Below are positions 16,096-23,835 of a stretch of DNA of 64,000 bases, in pieces. Both the position numbers and the translations under genes were made by a program. Source of the stretch: Simplicispira hankyongi (GTDB lineage: Bacteria > Pseudomonadota > Gammaproteobacteria > Burkholderiales > Burkholderiaceae_C); assembly GCF_003570885.1 (NCBI RefSeq), contig NZ_QXJC01000001.1:372001-436000 (forward strand). Reading direction: 5' to 3'. The notes below the pieces were generated by a model that made no database searches, had not been told where the DNA came from, and saw nothing but the letters and a program-made list of their open reading frames with translations. Positions within the stretch are counted from its first letter, which is position 1, and each line of letters opens with the position of its first letter.

Positions 16096-17648
16096 GGCGT
16101 CACTTTTGCCTTGCCGCATTGGCTGGCCATGGCCCGTTCCATCTCGACTTCGGCGTGCAGCCCGGCCAGATCGCGGTGCACCACGGCCACGGCCAGTGCC
16201 TTGCCGGCGCGCCGGTAGGTGATGCGGCAGTCTTGCTGCTCCAGGTCGCCATCGATCAGCGCCTCGTCCCAACCCTCGGCGTGGCCGACATAGGCCAGGG
16301 CAAAGTCGTACTGCTCGGTCCAGAAGAAAGGCACTGCGTCAAAGCGTTCGCGCTGGCCCAGCAGGTTGCGCGCGGCCGTCTGGCCCTGGCGGCCAGCCAC
16401 CACCCAGTGCTCGACACGGATGCGTTCGCCCGTGGCCGGGTCGGGCCAGCGCGCAATGTCACCGGCCGCGTAAATGCCTGGCACGCTGGTTTGCAGAAAT
16501 TCATCCACCGCCACGCCGCGGTCCATGGCCAAACCGGCCTGTTCGGCCAGCGCCAGCGCCGGGCGCACGCCAACGCCCACCACCACCAGATCAGCAGGGA
16601 GTATTTCGCCGCTGCGCAGGCGCACCGCCTGCGCGTCAATGCCGACTGGGTCGGTGCCCAGGTGAAACACCACGCCGTGGCGCTCATGCAAAGTTTTGAG
16701 GTAGGCGCCCACCTGCGGCCCCAGCACTTTCTCCATCAGCACGCTCTCGCGCCCCACCACATGGACGTCGATATTGCGGGCGCGCAGCGATGCAGCGACT
16801 TCCAGGCCAATGAAGCTCGCACCAACGATGACGGCGCGCTTGGCGCCCTCAGCGGCCGTGGCCAGTGCCTCGCCATCGGCCTGCGTGCGCAGCACGTGCA
16901 CATGCGGCAAATGGACGCCGGGAAGGTCCAGCCGCACCGGCTCGGCACCGGTGGCCAGCAGCAGCGCGCCATAGGCCAGGCGACTGCCATCGGAGAGTTG
17001 CAACTGGCGCTGGGCGGGGTCGATGCCCACCACCTGGGTCGCCAGGCGCACACCAATGTTTTGCTCTTGGTAGAACTCTGCCGGCCGCAGAGACAGCCAC
17101 TCGGCGGGAGCGGTTCCCGCCAGAAAGTTCTTCGACAGATTGGGGCGGTCGCAAGGCAGGTGCGTGTCGCTGCTGAGCAGTGTCACCGGCCCTGCATAGC
17201 CTTCACGCCGCAGGGTCTCCGCAGCGGCCTGGCCGGCGGTACCGCCGCCCACGATGACGATGGATTCAGGCGTGCCCGCGTGGGCCGAGCTGGACTTGGG
17301 GCCGGCCATGCGCTTGCCGGTGACGTAGGCCTTGCCGCCCCGTGGTTCTACCTGCCAGCACCCCACGCCACCCAACGCCGGCGCGCGCAGCGCCTCGCCG
17401 GTGCGCAGGCTGAAAGCCGCATGGTGCCAGGGGCACCGCACGGTGTCGCCCACCACCAGACCCTCGGCCAGCGGGCCACCGTAGTGGGTGCAGGTAGCGC
17501 CCACGGCAAACAGTTCATCGCCGTGGCGCGACAGCAGCAGCGCCTCGCCGAAGGCGTGGCCGAGCAGCATGCCGCCCTCGGGAATGCGGTCGAGCGCTAT
17601 GCCCGCCGCGAAATCGTCGCCCTGCAAGGGGGTTGGGGAATCGCTCAT
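16092..17648 (-). CDS. Rieske-domain FAD-dependent oxidoreductase
   Basis: The 518-residue protein joins an N-terminal Rieske [2Fe-2S] domain (residues about 10-110, CTHYGGPL and CPWHHAAF ligands) to a ferredoxin-reductase-like FAD/NAD(P)H domain (GGGTAGQAAAETL, ATGAEPVRLDLPG, VGASFIGLEVAASL, YAAGDIARW). This is the layout of AIFM3/Nfrl-type proteins. It should pass electrons between NAD(P)H and a partner via FAD and the cluster; the partner is unknown. The start at 17648 has an AGGAG site. It leads an operon with DUF488 and two AhpD-like proteins, suggesting redox stress. Confidence 0.92.
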   Translation of the reverse strand: MSDSPTPLQGDDFAAGIALDRIPEGGMLLGHAFGEALLLSRHGDELFAVGATCTHYGGPLAEGLVVGDTVRCPWHHAAFSLRTGEALRAPALGGVGCWQVEPRGGKAYVTGKRMAGPKSSSAHAGTPESIVIVGGGTAGQAAAETLRREGYAGPVTLLSSDTHLPCDRPNLSKNFLAGTAPAEWLSLRPAEFYQEQNIGVRLATQVVGIDPAQRQLQLSDGSRLAYGALLLATGAEPVRLDLPGVHLPHVHVLRTQADGEALATAAEGAKRAVIVGASFIGLEVAASLRARNIDVHVVGRESVLMEKVLGPQVGAYLKTLHERHGVVFHLGTDPVGIDAQAVRLRSGEILPADLVVVGVGVRPALALAEQAGLAMDRGVAVDEFLQTSVPGIYAAGDIARWPDPATGERIRVEHWVVAGRQGQTAARNLLGQRERFDAVPFFWTEQYDFALAYVGHAEGWDEALIDGDLEQQDCRITYRRAGKALAVAVVHRDLAGLHAEVEMERAMASQCGKAKVTP

Positions 17649-17713
17649 GGTCTGCTCCTCCATCAGAAGCGGCGCCCTGCCTGGCCGTGCAGCCCAAGGG
17701 CCGCTGTGGCAAT

Positions 17714-17740
17714 GGTGAAGCGGGCACCTTGTGCTTCACC
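17714..17740. other. hairpin in intergenic region
   Basis: GGTGAAGC and GCTTCACC form a perfect eight-base stem with an 11-base loop, 228 bases of non-coding sequence lying around it between the PLP enzyme gene and the reductase gene. No T-run follows, so it is not a convincing terminator. No other feature was seen in this gap. Confidence 0.3.
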
Positions 17741-17876
17741 CTGGTGCTGGGTGACAGCCTACGCCGCTGCGCGGATCGGCTTGGCAGTAGGGGCTTTGAG
17801 TAAGGTTGCGGGTAGGGACAGCCGGTTGCGCAGGCGGCGTCTAGCTCAACGATGCGGCAGCCCTCGTGCTTGGTGT

Positions 17877-19046
17877 TCAGCGGGCAGCCAGTGCCTGGCT
17901 CAGATCCGCCACCAAATCATCCGGATGCTCAATCCCCACACTCAGTCGGATCATGCCCTCCCCCACGCCCGCTGCCGCGCGCGCCTCGGGCGAGACAAAG
18001 CTGTGCGTGGTGCTGGCCGGGTGGCAGGCGAGGCTGTCCACATCGCCGAGCGATACGGCCTGCGCGAAAAGCTTGAGCGCGTTGAGCATGCTGGCAGCAG
18101 CGGAGCGCTCGCCCTGGGCCAGTTCGAAGGTCACCATGCCGCCAAAGCCGCCTTCCATCTGGCGCTGCGCCAGGGCGTGCTGCGGGTGGCTGGGCAAACC
18201 CGGGTAGTGCACGGTGCGTACGGCGGGGTGGCTGGCCAGAAAACCAGCCACCGCCTGCGCGCCTTCGCAGTGCGCCGCCATGCGCAGCGGCAGCGTCTTG
18301 ATGCCGCGCAGGAACAAAAACGCCTCCTGCGCCGCCAAACTGGCGCCGATATGGCCCAGACCCGTCTTGCGGATCTGCGCAATGTGCGCCGCCTTTCCCG
18401 CCACCAGCCCGCCCGTGGCATCGCCGTGGCCGCCCAGGTATTTGGTCATGGAATGCACCACCAGGTCGATGCCATGCGCCAGTGGGCGCGTCAGGCACGG
18501 CGTGCAGAACGTGTTGTCGGCCACGGTGAGGGCGCCGTGGGCACGGGCCGTGGCGGCCACGGCCGCCAGGTCGTGCATCTGCAGACTGGGGTTGGTCAGC
18601 GGCTCCACCCAGACCATGCGCGTGGCGGGGCTGAGCGCCGCCGCCAGGCCGGTGGCCGTGGCATCGGTCACGCGCAGGCCCCAGCGCTCGCCCAGCGAGC
18701 GCAGCAGGCCTTCGGTGCCGCCGTACAGCGGGCCCAGAAACACGAGTTCGTCTCCGGGTTGCAACAGTGCCAGCACCGTGGCCGCTGTGGCGGCTGTGCC
18801 ACTGGCAAAGGCCACCGCCGCCTCGGCGCCTTCCAGGTCGGCCATCTTGGCCTCCAGCGCGGCCACGGTGGGATTGCCGTAGCGGCCGTAGCGGTAGCCC
18901 TCGGCCTCGCCGGCAAAAATGGCCGCGCCGCGCTCCAGGCTGCCATAGGCAAAAGCCGTGCTTTGGGTGATGGGCATGGCGATGGCGCCGCTGGCGGGAT
19001 CGGGGTGTTGGCCGGCGTGGACGGCGCGGGTGCGAAGGTGGGTCAT
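17877..19046 (-). CDS. Cys/Met metabolism PLP-dependent enzyme (cystathionine gamma-synthase family)
   Basis: This 389-residue fold-type I PLP enzyme has the family landmarks RYGRYGNPTVAALE, ASGTAATAA, the substrate region DNTFCTPCLTRPLAHGIDLVVHS and the PLP lysine in HSMTKYLGGHGD, followed by SVGIEHPDDL. The family includes cystathionine gamma-synthase and beta/gamma-lyases, O-succinylhomoserine sulfhydrylase and methionine gamma-lyase. The Tyr-rich entry and the GIEHPDDL end do not separate these. I start it at 19046 (MTHLRTRAVHAG); a longer frame lacks support. It stands alone between chrA and the redox operon. Confidence 0.88.
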   Translation of the reverse strand: MTHLRTRAVHAGQHPDPASGAIAMPITQSTAFAYGSLERGAAIFAGEAEGYRYGRYGNPTVAALEAKMADLEGAEAAVAFASGTAATAATVLALLQPGDELVFLGPLYGGTEGLLRSLGERWGLRVTDATATGLAAALSPATRMVWVEPLTNPSLQMHDLAAVAATARAHGALTVADNTFCTPCLTRPLAHGIDLVVHSMTKYLGGHGDATGGLVAGKAAHIAQIRKTGLGHIGASLAAQEAFLFLRGIKTLPLRMAAHCEGAQAVAGFLASHPAVRTVHYPGLPSHPQHALAQRQMEGGFGGMVTFELAQGERSAAASMLNALKLFAQAVSLGDVDSLACHPASTTHSFVSPEARAAAGVGEGMIRLSVGIEHPDDLVADLSQALAAR

Positions 19047-19080
19047 ACAAGCTCTTTCAGGCGCAAAGGGCGCCATTCTT

Positions 19081-19137
19081 AAATAATTTGATAGCACTCT
19101 CCATAGAACAGGTATGCGCTAGCACTGGTTTTATACC
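19081..19137 (+). repeat. AGCGCTT palindromic repeat, copy D (degenerate)
   Basis: TTGATAGC at the left and GCGCTAGCACTGGTTTTAT at the right resemble the repeat family, but the arms no longer pair well. An outer GGTAT/ATACC pair remains. It ends at the chrA stop codon. Confidence 0.4.
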
Positions 19138-20372
19138 TAAATCCATTTCGCAAGAGCCCAGCCGGCGGCGGCGGCAAAGGCCACCACCCAGACCGGTGGC
19201 AGCCGCGCGAGGCTGAGCAAGGCCCAAGCCGCCAGCGCCAGGGCGGCATCGGCGCGGCTGTGGATGGCGCCGGTCCAAACCGGGTCGTACAAGGCGCTGA
19301 GCAGCAGCCCCACCACGCCCGCATTGACGCCGGCCATGGCCCTGCGCATGCCTTGGCGCTGGCGCAGCACCTCCCAGAAAGGCAGCGTGCCCAGCAGCAC
19401 CAGAAATCCGGGCAGAAAGATCGCGCAGAGCAGCAGCAGCGCGCCGGTCATGCCGTGCCAGGTGCCGGGCAGCAGCGCGCCAAGGTAGGCGGCAAAACTG
19501 AACAGCGGCCCGGGCACGGCCTGCGCCGCGCCGTAGCCGGCCAGGAAATCGCCCTGGGACACAAGGCCCGCCGGCACCACGCTCGCCTCCAGCAAGGGCA
19601 AGACCACGTGTCCGCCGCCAAAGACCAGGGCGCCAGCGCGGTACACGCCGCTCATCGCCGAGAGTACCGGTGACCCTGTGCCGGCGGCCCACAGTGACAG
19701 CACCCCCAACAGCGCGAAAAAAACCACCAGGGCCACGACGGCGAGGGACCGGGACACCGCAATCGCCGGCGCCGCTGTCGCCTCGTTTGCACCAGACGCG
19801 CCGGCGCCCGCCCCTGTGTCCCGCAGCCACCACAGGCCGAGCAGACCGCACAGCAGCAAAGCCACCAGTTGCGCAGCCGCCGTGGGCGCGAGCAAGGTGA
19901 ACAAGGCGGCAAGCATGGCCAAGGCGGCGCGCGGGCGGTCTGGGCAGAGGCTGCGCGCCATGGCCCACACCGCCTGCGCCACCACGGCGACGGCCACTAC
20001 CTTGAGGCCATGCACCCAACCCGCCGCGGCAAGCGCCGGATGGGCCGACAAGGTCTGGGCAAACAGCAGCAGCGCGGCGGCAGAGGGCAAGGTAAAACCC
20101 ACCCAGGCAGCCAGCGCCCCCCAGAGCCCGGCGCGGGTCATGCCCAGCGCCATGCCCAGCTGGCTGCTGGCCGGGCCGGGCAGGAACTGGCACAGCGCCA
20201 GCAGTTCGGAGTAGCGCGCGTCGCCCAGCCAGCGGCGGCGCTCTACCAGCTCGGCGCGGAAATACGCCAGGTGCGCCACCGGCCCGCCGAACGAGGTCAG
20301 CCCAAGGCGCAAAAAGGTGAACAACACCTCCAGAAAGGCCGAGACACGCCCGCCGCCGCCAGGGGTCGTCAT
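19137..20372 (-). CDS. chrA: chromate transporter ChrA
   Basis: A long-chain CHR protein of 411 residues, with two homologous membrane domains, each starting with an FGG motif-like segment (FLRLGLTSFGGPVAHLAYFR in the first; VFGGGHVVLPLLE in the second) and PGP (QFLPGPASSQLG; AVPGPLFSFAAYLG). ChrA exports chromate from the cytoplasm using the membrane potential. The start at 20372 (MTTPGGGGRVSAFLEV) gives the usual length; an upstream frame adds 62 unrelated residues. No chrB-type regulator is adjacent, so induction by chromate is not evident. Confidence 0.92.
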   Translation of the reverse strand: MTTPGGGGRVSAFLEVLFTFLRLGLTSFGGPVAHLAYFRAELVERRRWLGDARYSELLALCQFLPGPASSQLGMALGMTRAGLWGALAAWVGFTLPSAAALLLFAQTLSAHPALAAAGWVHGLKVVAVAVVAQAVWAMARSLCPDRPRAALAMLAALFTLLAPTAAAQLVALLLCGLLGLWWLRDTGAGAGASGANEATAAPAIAVSRSLAVVALVVFFALLGVLSLWAAGTGSPVLSAMSGVYRAGALVFGGGHVVLPLLEASVVPAGLVSQGDFLAGYGAAQAVPGPLFSFAAYLGALLPGTWHGMTGALLLLCAIFLPGFLVLLGTLPFWEVLRQRQGMRRAMAGVNAGVVGLLLSALYDPVWTGAIHSRADAALALAAWALLSLARLPPVWVVAFAAAAGWALAKWI

Positions 20373-20418
20373 GCTGCCATCGTGTCCGGGGATCGGCCGC
20401 GCTGAAGGAAACACGGCA

Positions 20419-20724
20419 CTAAGGCGTATCGGGAAACAGCGCCGCCCAGCAGGCCGGATCACCCGCCAGCAGGTCGAGATCGGCGGTCGTCGGCTTGTCG
20501 CAGGGCTTGGCGCCAAGCGTTTGCGCCAGGGCAATGGCGGCGGGCGAAAAATAGGCAATCACCTCGCACTGCAAGCGGCCTTCCAGCTCGTGCCTGGCGA
20601 AGACGGCCATGTCGGCCGGACGGCCTGCGGCCGCGAACAAAGGCTCGAACTGCTCGCGCAATTGCTCCTTGGGTTCAAAGGCCAGAACCCCATCGCCCAG
20701 CGATTGGGAAAACCAGGTCTGCAT
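20419..20724 (-). CDS. hypothetical protein
   Basis: A 101-residue protein of unknown function starting MQTWFSQSLGDGVLAFEPKE, with an AAAGGACC ribosome-binding site. It has no signal peptide or membrane segment; the sequence is acidic with a hydrophobic segment AYFSPAAIALAQTLGA near the middle and a C-terminal LFPDTP. It lies between chrA (46 bases downstream) and waaA (50 bases upstream). Coding character is good, and it matches the typical size of small conserved unknown proteins, but I cannot place it in a family. Confidence 0.7.
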   Translation of the reverse strand: MQTWFSQSLGDGVLAFEPKEQLREQFEPLFAAAGRPADMAVFARHELEGRLQCEVIAYFSPAAIALAQTLGAKPCDKPTTADLDLLAGDPACWAALFPDTP

Positions 20725-20774
20725 GGTGAGGTCCTTTCTCTCAATATTTCGCGGGGACAGTGCCATCGGCAACC

Positions 20775-22142
20775 CTAGCCCGCACGCAATGGCCGTGTTG
20801 CAAGCAATGCCTTCAAGGCGGCTGCCGTGCGCGCCGCAGCGCCCCGGTGGGCAGTAGAAAACGCCTCGGCCCGCACGCGCCCAAGGGCAAGCCGGGCGCT
20901 GTCTCCCGCCCATTGGCCTGCGGCCAGCATGCCCGCGGCCATACCAGCCACGCGCACGGCGGCGCCTGCGCTGCACGCCTGCTCGGCCACCTCGGCAAAG
21001 TTGAAGGTATGGGGGCCCATCACCACGGGGCAACCGCAGGCCGCGGCCTCGATCAGGTTCTGGCCACCGAGCGGCGCAAAGCTGCCGCCCAGCAGTGCCA
21101 CATCGGCCAGGCCGTAGTACAGCGCCATCTCGCCCAGGGTGTCGCCCAGCCACACATCGGCATCCTGCGGCGGCTGGCCCCACTGGCTGCGGCGTGCGAC
21201 GCGCAGGCCAGCACTGCTGAGCAGGGCAAACACTTCGCCAAAGCGCTGGGGGTGGCGCGGGACGATCAGCCATTGCACGGCATGGGGCACTTGGTTTGCT
21301 TCTGCATTGATAGCTGGAAGCGCTTGTCCCACCTGCGCTGGAGCCCTATTTTTTATAAAATTTTGTAGCCAAAGCGCTTCTTCGCCCTCGCGGCTGCTGG
21401 CCAGCAGCAGCACGGGCCGCGGGCAGGCCGCGCGCCATTCGCGGCCCTGGGCGAGCTGGGCGGTGTCGGGCTCGGCGTCGAACTTGAGGTTGCCCAGCAC
21501 GCCCTGCACGGGAGCGCCCACTTGGCGCAGCCGCTGGGCGTCCGCGTCGGTCTGCGCCCAGACGGCACTCAGGCCGCTGTAGGCCGGGCGAGAGAGGCTG
21601 GCGAAACGCAAGGCCGCCGCCAGCGATTTTTCGCTCAGGCGCGCGTTCGCCAGCACCAGCGGCACGCCGTGCGCCTGGCACCCGGCGACGAGGTTGGGCC
21701 AGACTTCGGTTTCCATCAGGATGCCCACCGCAGGGTGAAATTTCCGCAGAAAGCGCTCGACCGCGCCACGCGTGTCCCAGGGCTGCCAGACCTGGATGTC
21801 CCCTGGCAGCAGCAGGCGCTCGCCCTCCGCCCGGCCTGTGGCGGTGCCGTGGGTCAGCAGCAAACGCATGTCGGGCCATTGCGCACGCAGCTCGGCCAGC
21901 AAAATGCCGGCGGCGCGGGTCTCGCCGAGCGAGACGGCGTGAATCCACAGAAAGCTGCCCTGGCCGCTGGTGCTGCTCAACGGCATCAGGCTGTCGAGCG
22001 GACGGGCGTAGTAGCCAAAGCGCTCCGCCACCGCCGTGGCATAGCCCTTCTCGGCGCGGGCGCGGCGGCGCAGTTTGCGGCGCACCAAGGGCTGGGCCAG
22101 CCAGACCAGCACCGAATACAGCCAGAGCGCCGCACTTTGCAT
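20775..22142 (-). CDS. waaA: 3-deoxy-D-manno-octulosonic acid (Kdo) transferase
   Basis: Adds Kdo from CMP-Kdo to lipid A precursor at the inner membrane. The 455-residue GT30 protein has an N-terminal membrane anchor, FLWIHAVSLGETRA, LLLTHGTATGRAEG, METEVWPNLV and the C-terminal GGSFAPLGGQNLIEAAACGCPVV region. Odd: residues about 259-278 (FIKNRAPAQVGQALPAIN) are encoded by a copy of the palindromic repeat, inserted in frame between LLASSREGEEALWL and WLIVPRHPQRF, two segments that are nearly adjacent in the family. The insert falls between strands of the Rossmann-like C-terminal domain, so the enzyme is probably still active. Start ATG at 22142. Confidence 0.93.
   Translation of the reverse strand: MQSAALWLYSVLVWLAQPLVRRKLRRRARAEKGYATAVAERFGYYARPLDSLMPLSSTSGQGSFLWIHAVSLGETRAAGILLAELRAQWPDMRLLLTHGTATGRAEGERLLLPGDIQVWQPWDTRGAVERFLRKFHPAVGILMETEVWPNLVAGCQAHGVPLVLANARLSEKSLAAALRFASLSRPAYSGLSAVWAQTDADAQRLRQVGAPVQGVLGNLKFDAEPDTAQLAQGREWRAACPRPVLLLASSREGEEALWLQNFIKNRAPAQVGQALPAINAEANQVPHAVQWLIVPRHPQRFGEVFALLSSAGLRVARRSQWGQPPQDADVWLGDTLGEMALYYGLADVALLGGSFAPLGGQNLIEAAACGCPVVMGPHTFNFAEVAEQACSAGAAVRVAGMAAGMLAAGQWAGDSARLALGRVRAEAFSTAHRGAAARTAAALKALLATRPLRAG
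21307..21366 (+). repeat. AGCGCTT palindromic repeat, copy E, inside waaA
   Basis: TTGATAGCTGGAAGCGCTT, a short loop, then GCGCTGGAGCCCTATTTTTT. It is closely related to copy A (same flanks GATAGCTGG and GGAGCCCTATTTTT). It lies antisense to waaA and is translated without a stop, adding about 20 residues. Confidence 0.8.
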
Positions 22143-22200
22143 CTCAGTTATCCATTGCGCTGCGCGCCACCGGCAGCCCATGAACCTGGCGCGGCAGAGG

Positions 22201-22303
22201 CCAGTGCCACCGTGGAACTGGCTTCGCCAGGCCACGGGTGGCGTCCCCCTCCCGCGCAGCGAGAGAGGGAGGAAGACGCGAAGCGGCTCAGGGGGTGTTC
22301 CAT
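22201..22303. repeat. intergenic hairpin repeat, second family
   Basis: A hairpin of CCGTGG (22210-22215) and CCACGG (22232-22237) encloses an inner CTGGC/GCCAG. It is followed by CCTCCC (22248-22253) paired with GGGAGG (22267-22272), and an outer CCCCCT/AGGGGG pair. I recognise this layout as a common intergenic repeat of Comamonadaceae. It fills the gap between waaA and the phosphomannomutase gene. Confidence 0.5.
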
Positions 22304-22304
22304 C

Positions 22305-23714
22305 TCAGTGCGCCGCCGACTGCAACTGCGCATCCGGCTTGGCGCGGCGCAGCAGGGCCAGCATGTCGCCTTCGATGCGCGCGAGCGCCTCCGGCGTTTG
22401 CCCCTCGAAACGCAGCACCAGCACCGGCGTGGTGTTGCTGGCGCGGATCAGGCCAAAGCCATCGGGCCAGTCCACGCGCAGACCGTCAATGGTGTTGAGT
22501 CGGGCCGGTGCAGGAAAGGTATCGGCGGCCAGCTTTTGCAATGCCTCGCTGACGCGGTGCGGCTCGCCCTCCTCGCAGGCCACGTTCAGTTCGGGCGTGG
22601 AGCAGCTGGTGGGCAGGGCTTCGAGCACGGCGCCGGCATCCGGGCTGCGGCTCAAGATTTCGAGCAAACGGCAGCCGGCGTAGGTGCCGTCGTCAAAGCC
22701 GTACCAGCGCTCCTTGAAGAAGATGTGGCCGCTCATTTCGCCGCCGAGCGGCGAATCCAGCTCTTTCATGCGCGCCTTGATGAGCGAGTGGCCGGTTTTG
22801 TACATCACCGGCACGCCGCCGGCCGCTTCAATGGCAGGCGCCAGGCGCTGGGTGCATTTCACGTCGAACAAAATGCTGGCGCCGGGCACGCGGGAGAGCA
22901 CGTCGCCCGCAAACAGCATCATCTGGCGATCCGGGTAGATGTTGGCGCCGCTCGGCGTCACGATGCCCAGACGGTCCCCATCGCCGTCGAACGCCAGGCC
23001 GAGCTCGGCGTCGCCCGACTGCAGCGCGGCGATCAAATCGCGCAGGTTCTCGGGTTTGCTCGGGTCGGGGTGGTGGTTGGGGAAATTGCCGTCTACCTCG
23101 GAAAACAGCTCAGTCACTTCGCAGCCCAGCGCGCGGAAGATGGCCGGGGCCGTGGCGCCGGCAATGCCGTTGCCGCTGTCGATGACGATCTTCATCGGCC
23201 GCGCCAGTTTCACGTCGCCCAGAATGCGCGCGCGGTAGGCTGGCAGCACATCGGCGTGGCCCATGCTGCCGCCGGCGGCGAGCTTCCAGCTGCGCGCTTC
23301 GATGGTGCGGCGCAGCGCCTGAATCTCGTCGCCAAAGATGGCGCGGCCGGCCAGGACCATCTTGAAACCGTTGTAGTCCTTGGGGTTGTGGCTGCCAGTG
23401 ATCTGAATGCCGCTGGTGCACAGCGTGCTGGCGGCGAAATACAGCATGGGCGTGGTGCAAGGGCCGATGTCGATCACGTCGAGGCCGGTTTCGGCCAGGC
23501 CCAGAATCAGTGCGGTGGACAGTTTGCTGCCCGAGAGGCGGCCGTCGCGCCCCACAGCCACGCGGCGCTCGCCCGCCTCCATCGCCGCCGTGCCAAAAGC
23601 CCGGCCCAGGCAACGGGCCACGGTCTCGTTCACGGTCTCGGGCACCACGCCGCGAATGTCATAGGCTTTGAAAATGGCGGGAGACAGGTGCACGGGGTGG
23701 TCTTTCTTCGTCAA
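22305..23714 (-). CDS. phosphomannomutase / phosphoglucomutase
   Basis: Interconverts hexose 1- and 6-phosphates to feed GDP-mannose or UDP-glucose for polysaccharide and LPS synthesis. The 469-residue alpha-D-phosphohexomutase shows AYDIRGVV at the start, the phosphoserine loop TGSHNPKDYNG, the metal loop DGDGDRLGI, the sugar loop GGEMSGH and a C-terminal phosphate loop RASNTTPVLVLRFEG. The GGEMSGH form suits the AlgC-type dual enzyme. It lies upstream of waaA on the same strand, which fits an LPS supply role, with a hairpin repeat between them. Confidence 0.95.
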   Translation of the reverse strand: MTKKDHPVHLSPAIFKAYDIRGVVPETVNETVARCLGRAFGTAAMEAGERRVAVGRDGRLSGSKLSTALILGLAETGLDVIDIGPCTTPMLYFAASTLCTSGIQITGSHNPKDYNGFKMVLAGRAIFGDEIQALRRTIEARSWKLAAGGSMGHADVLPAYRARILGDVKLARPMKIVIDSGNGIAGATAPAIFRALGCEVTELFSEVDGNFPNHHPDPSKPENLRDLIAALQSGDAELGLAFDGDGDRLGIVTPSGANIYPDRQMMLFAGDVLSRVPGASILFDVKCTQRLAPAIEAAGGVPVMYKTGHSLIKARMKELDSPLGGEMSGHIFFKERWYGFDDGTYAGCRLLEILSRSPDAGAVLEALPTSCSTPELNVACEEGEPHRVSEALQKLAADTFPAPARLNTIDGLRVDWPDGFGLIRASNTTPVLVLRFEGQTPEALARIEGDMLALLRRAKPDAQLQSAAH

Positions 23715-23835
23715 TAGGGCAGCGGCAAACGATTGTAGGGGCCTGCCATGCCGTACCTTTCCAGCCGCCTTCCAGCCAAAATCCGCAGGTCCGAAAATGG
23801 CTAGCGATCGTTTGGCACGGCCCTATCATTTGTCC

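Noticed and set aside
17649-17876. A SAM or cobalamin riboswitch before the Cys/Met enzyme gene
   Set aside because: This gap is downstream of that gene on the minus strand, and only one hairpin without conserved riboswitch motifs was seen.
16119-19082. A 987-codon open frame on the plus strand
   Set aside because: It lies fully antisense to the reductase and PLP enzyme genes and its composition (Gln, His, Arg, Gly) is that of a reverse-strand shadow.
20419-21273. A 284-residue protein joining the small unknown gene to part of waaA
   Set aside because: Only the last 101 residues have coding character in this frame; the rest is out of frame within waaA.
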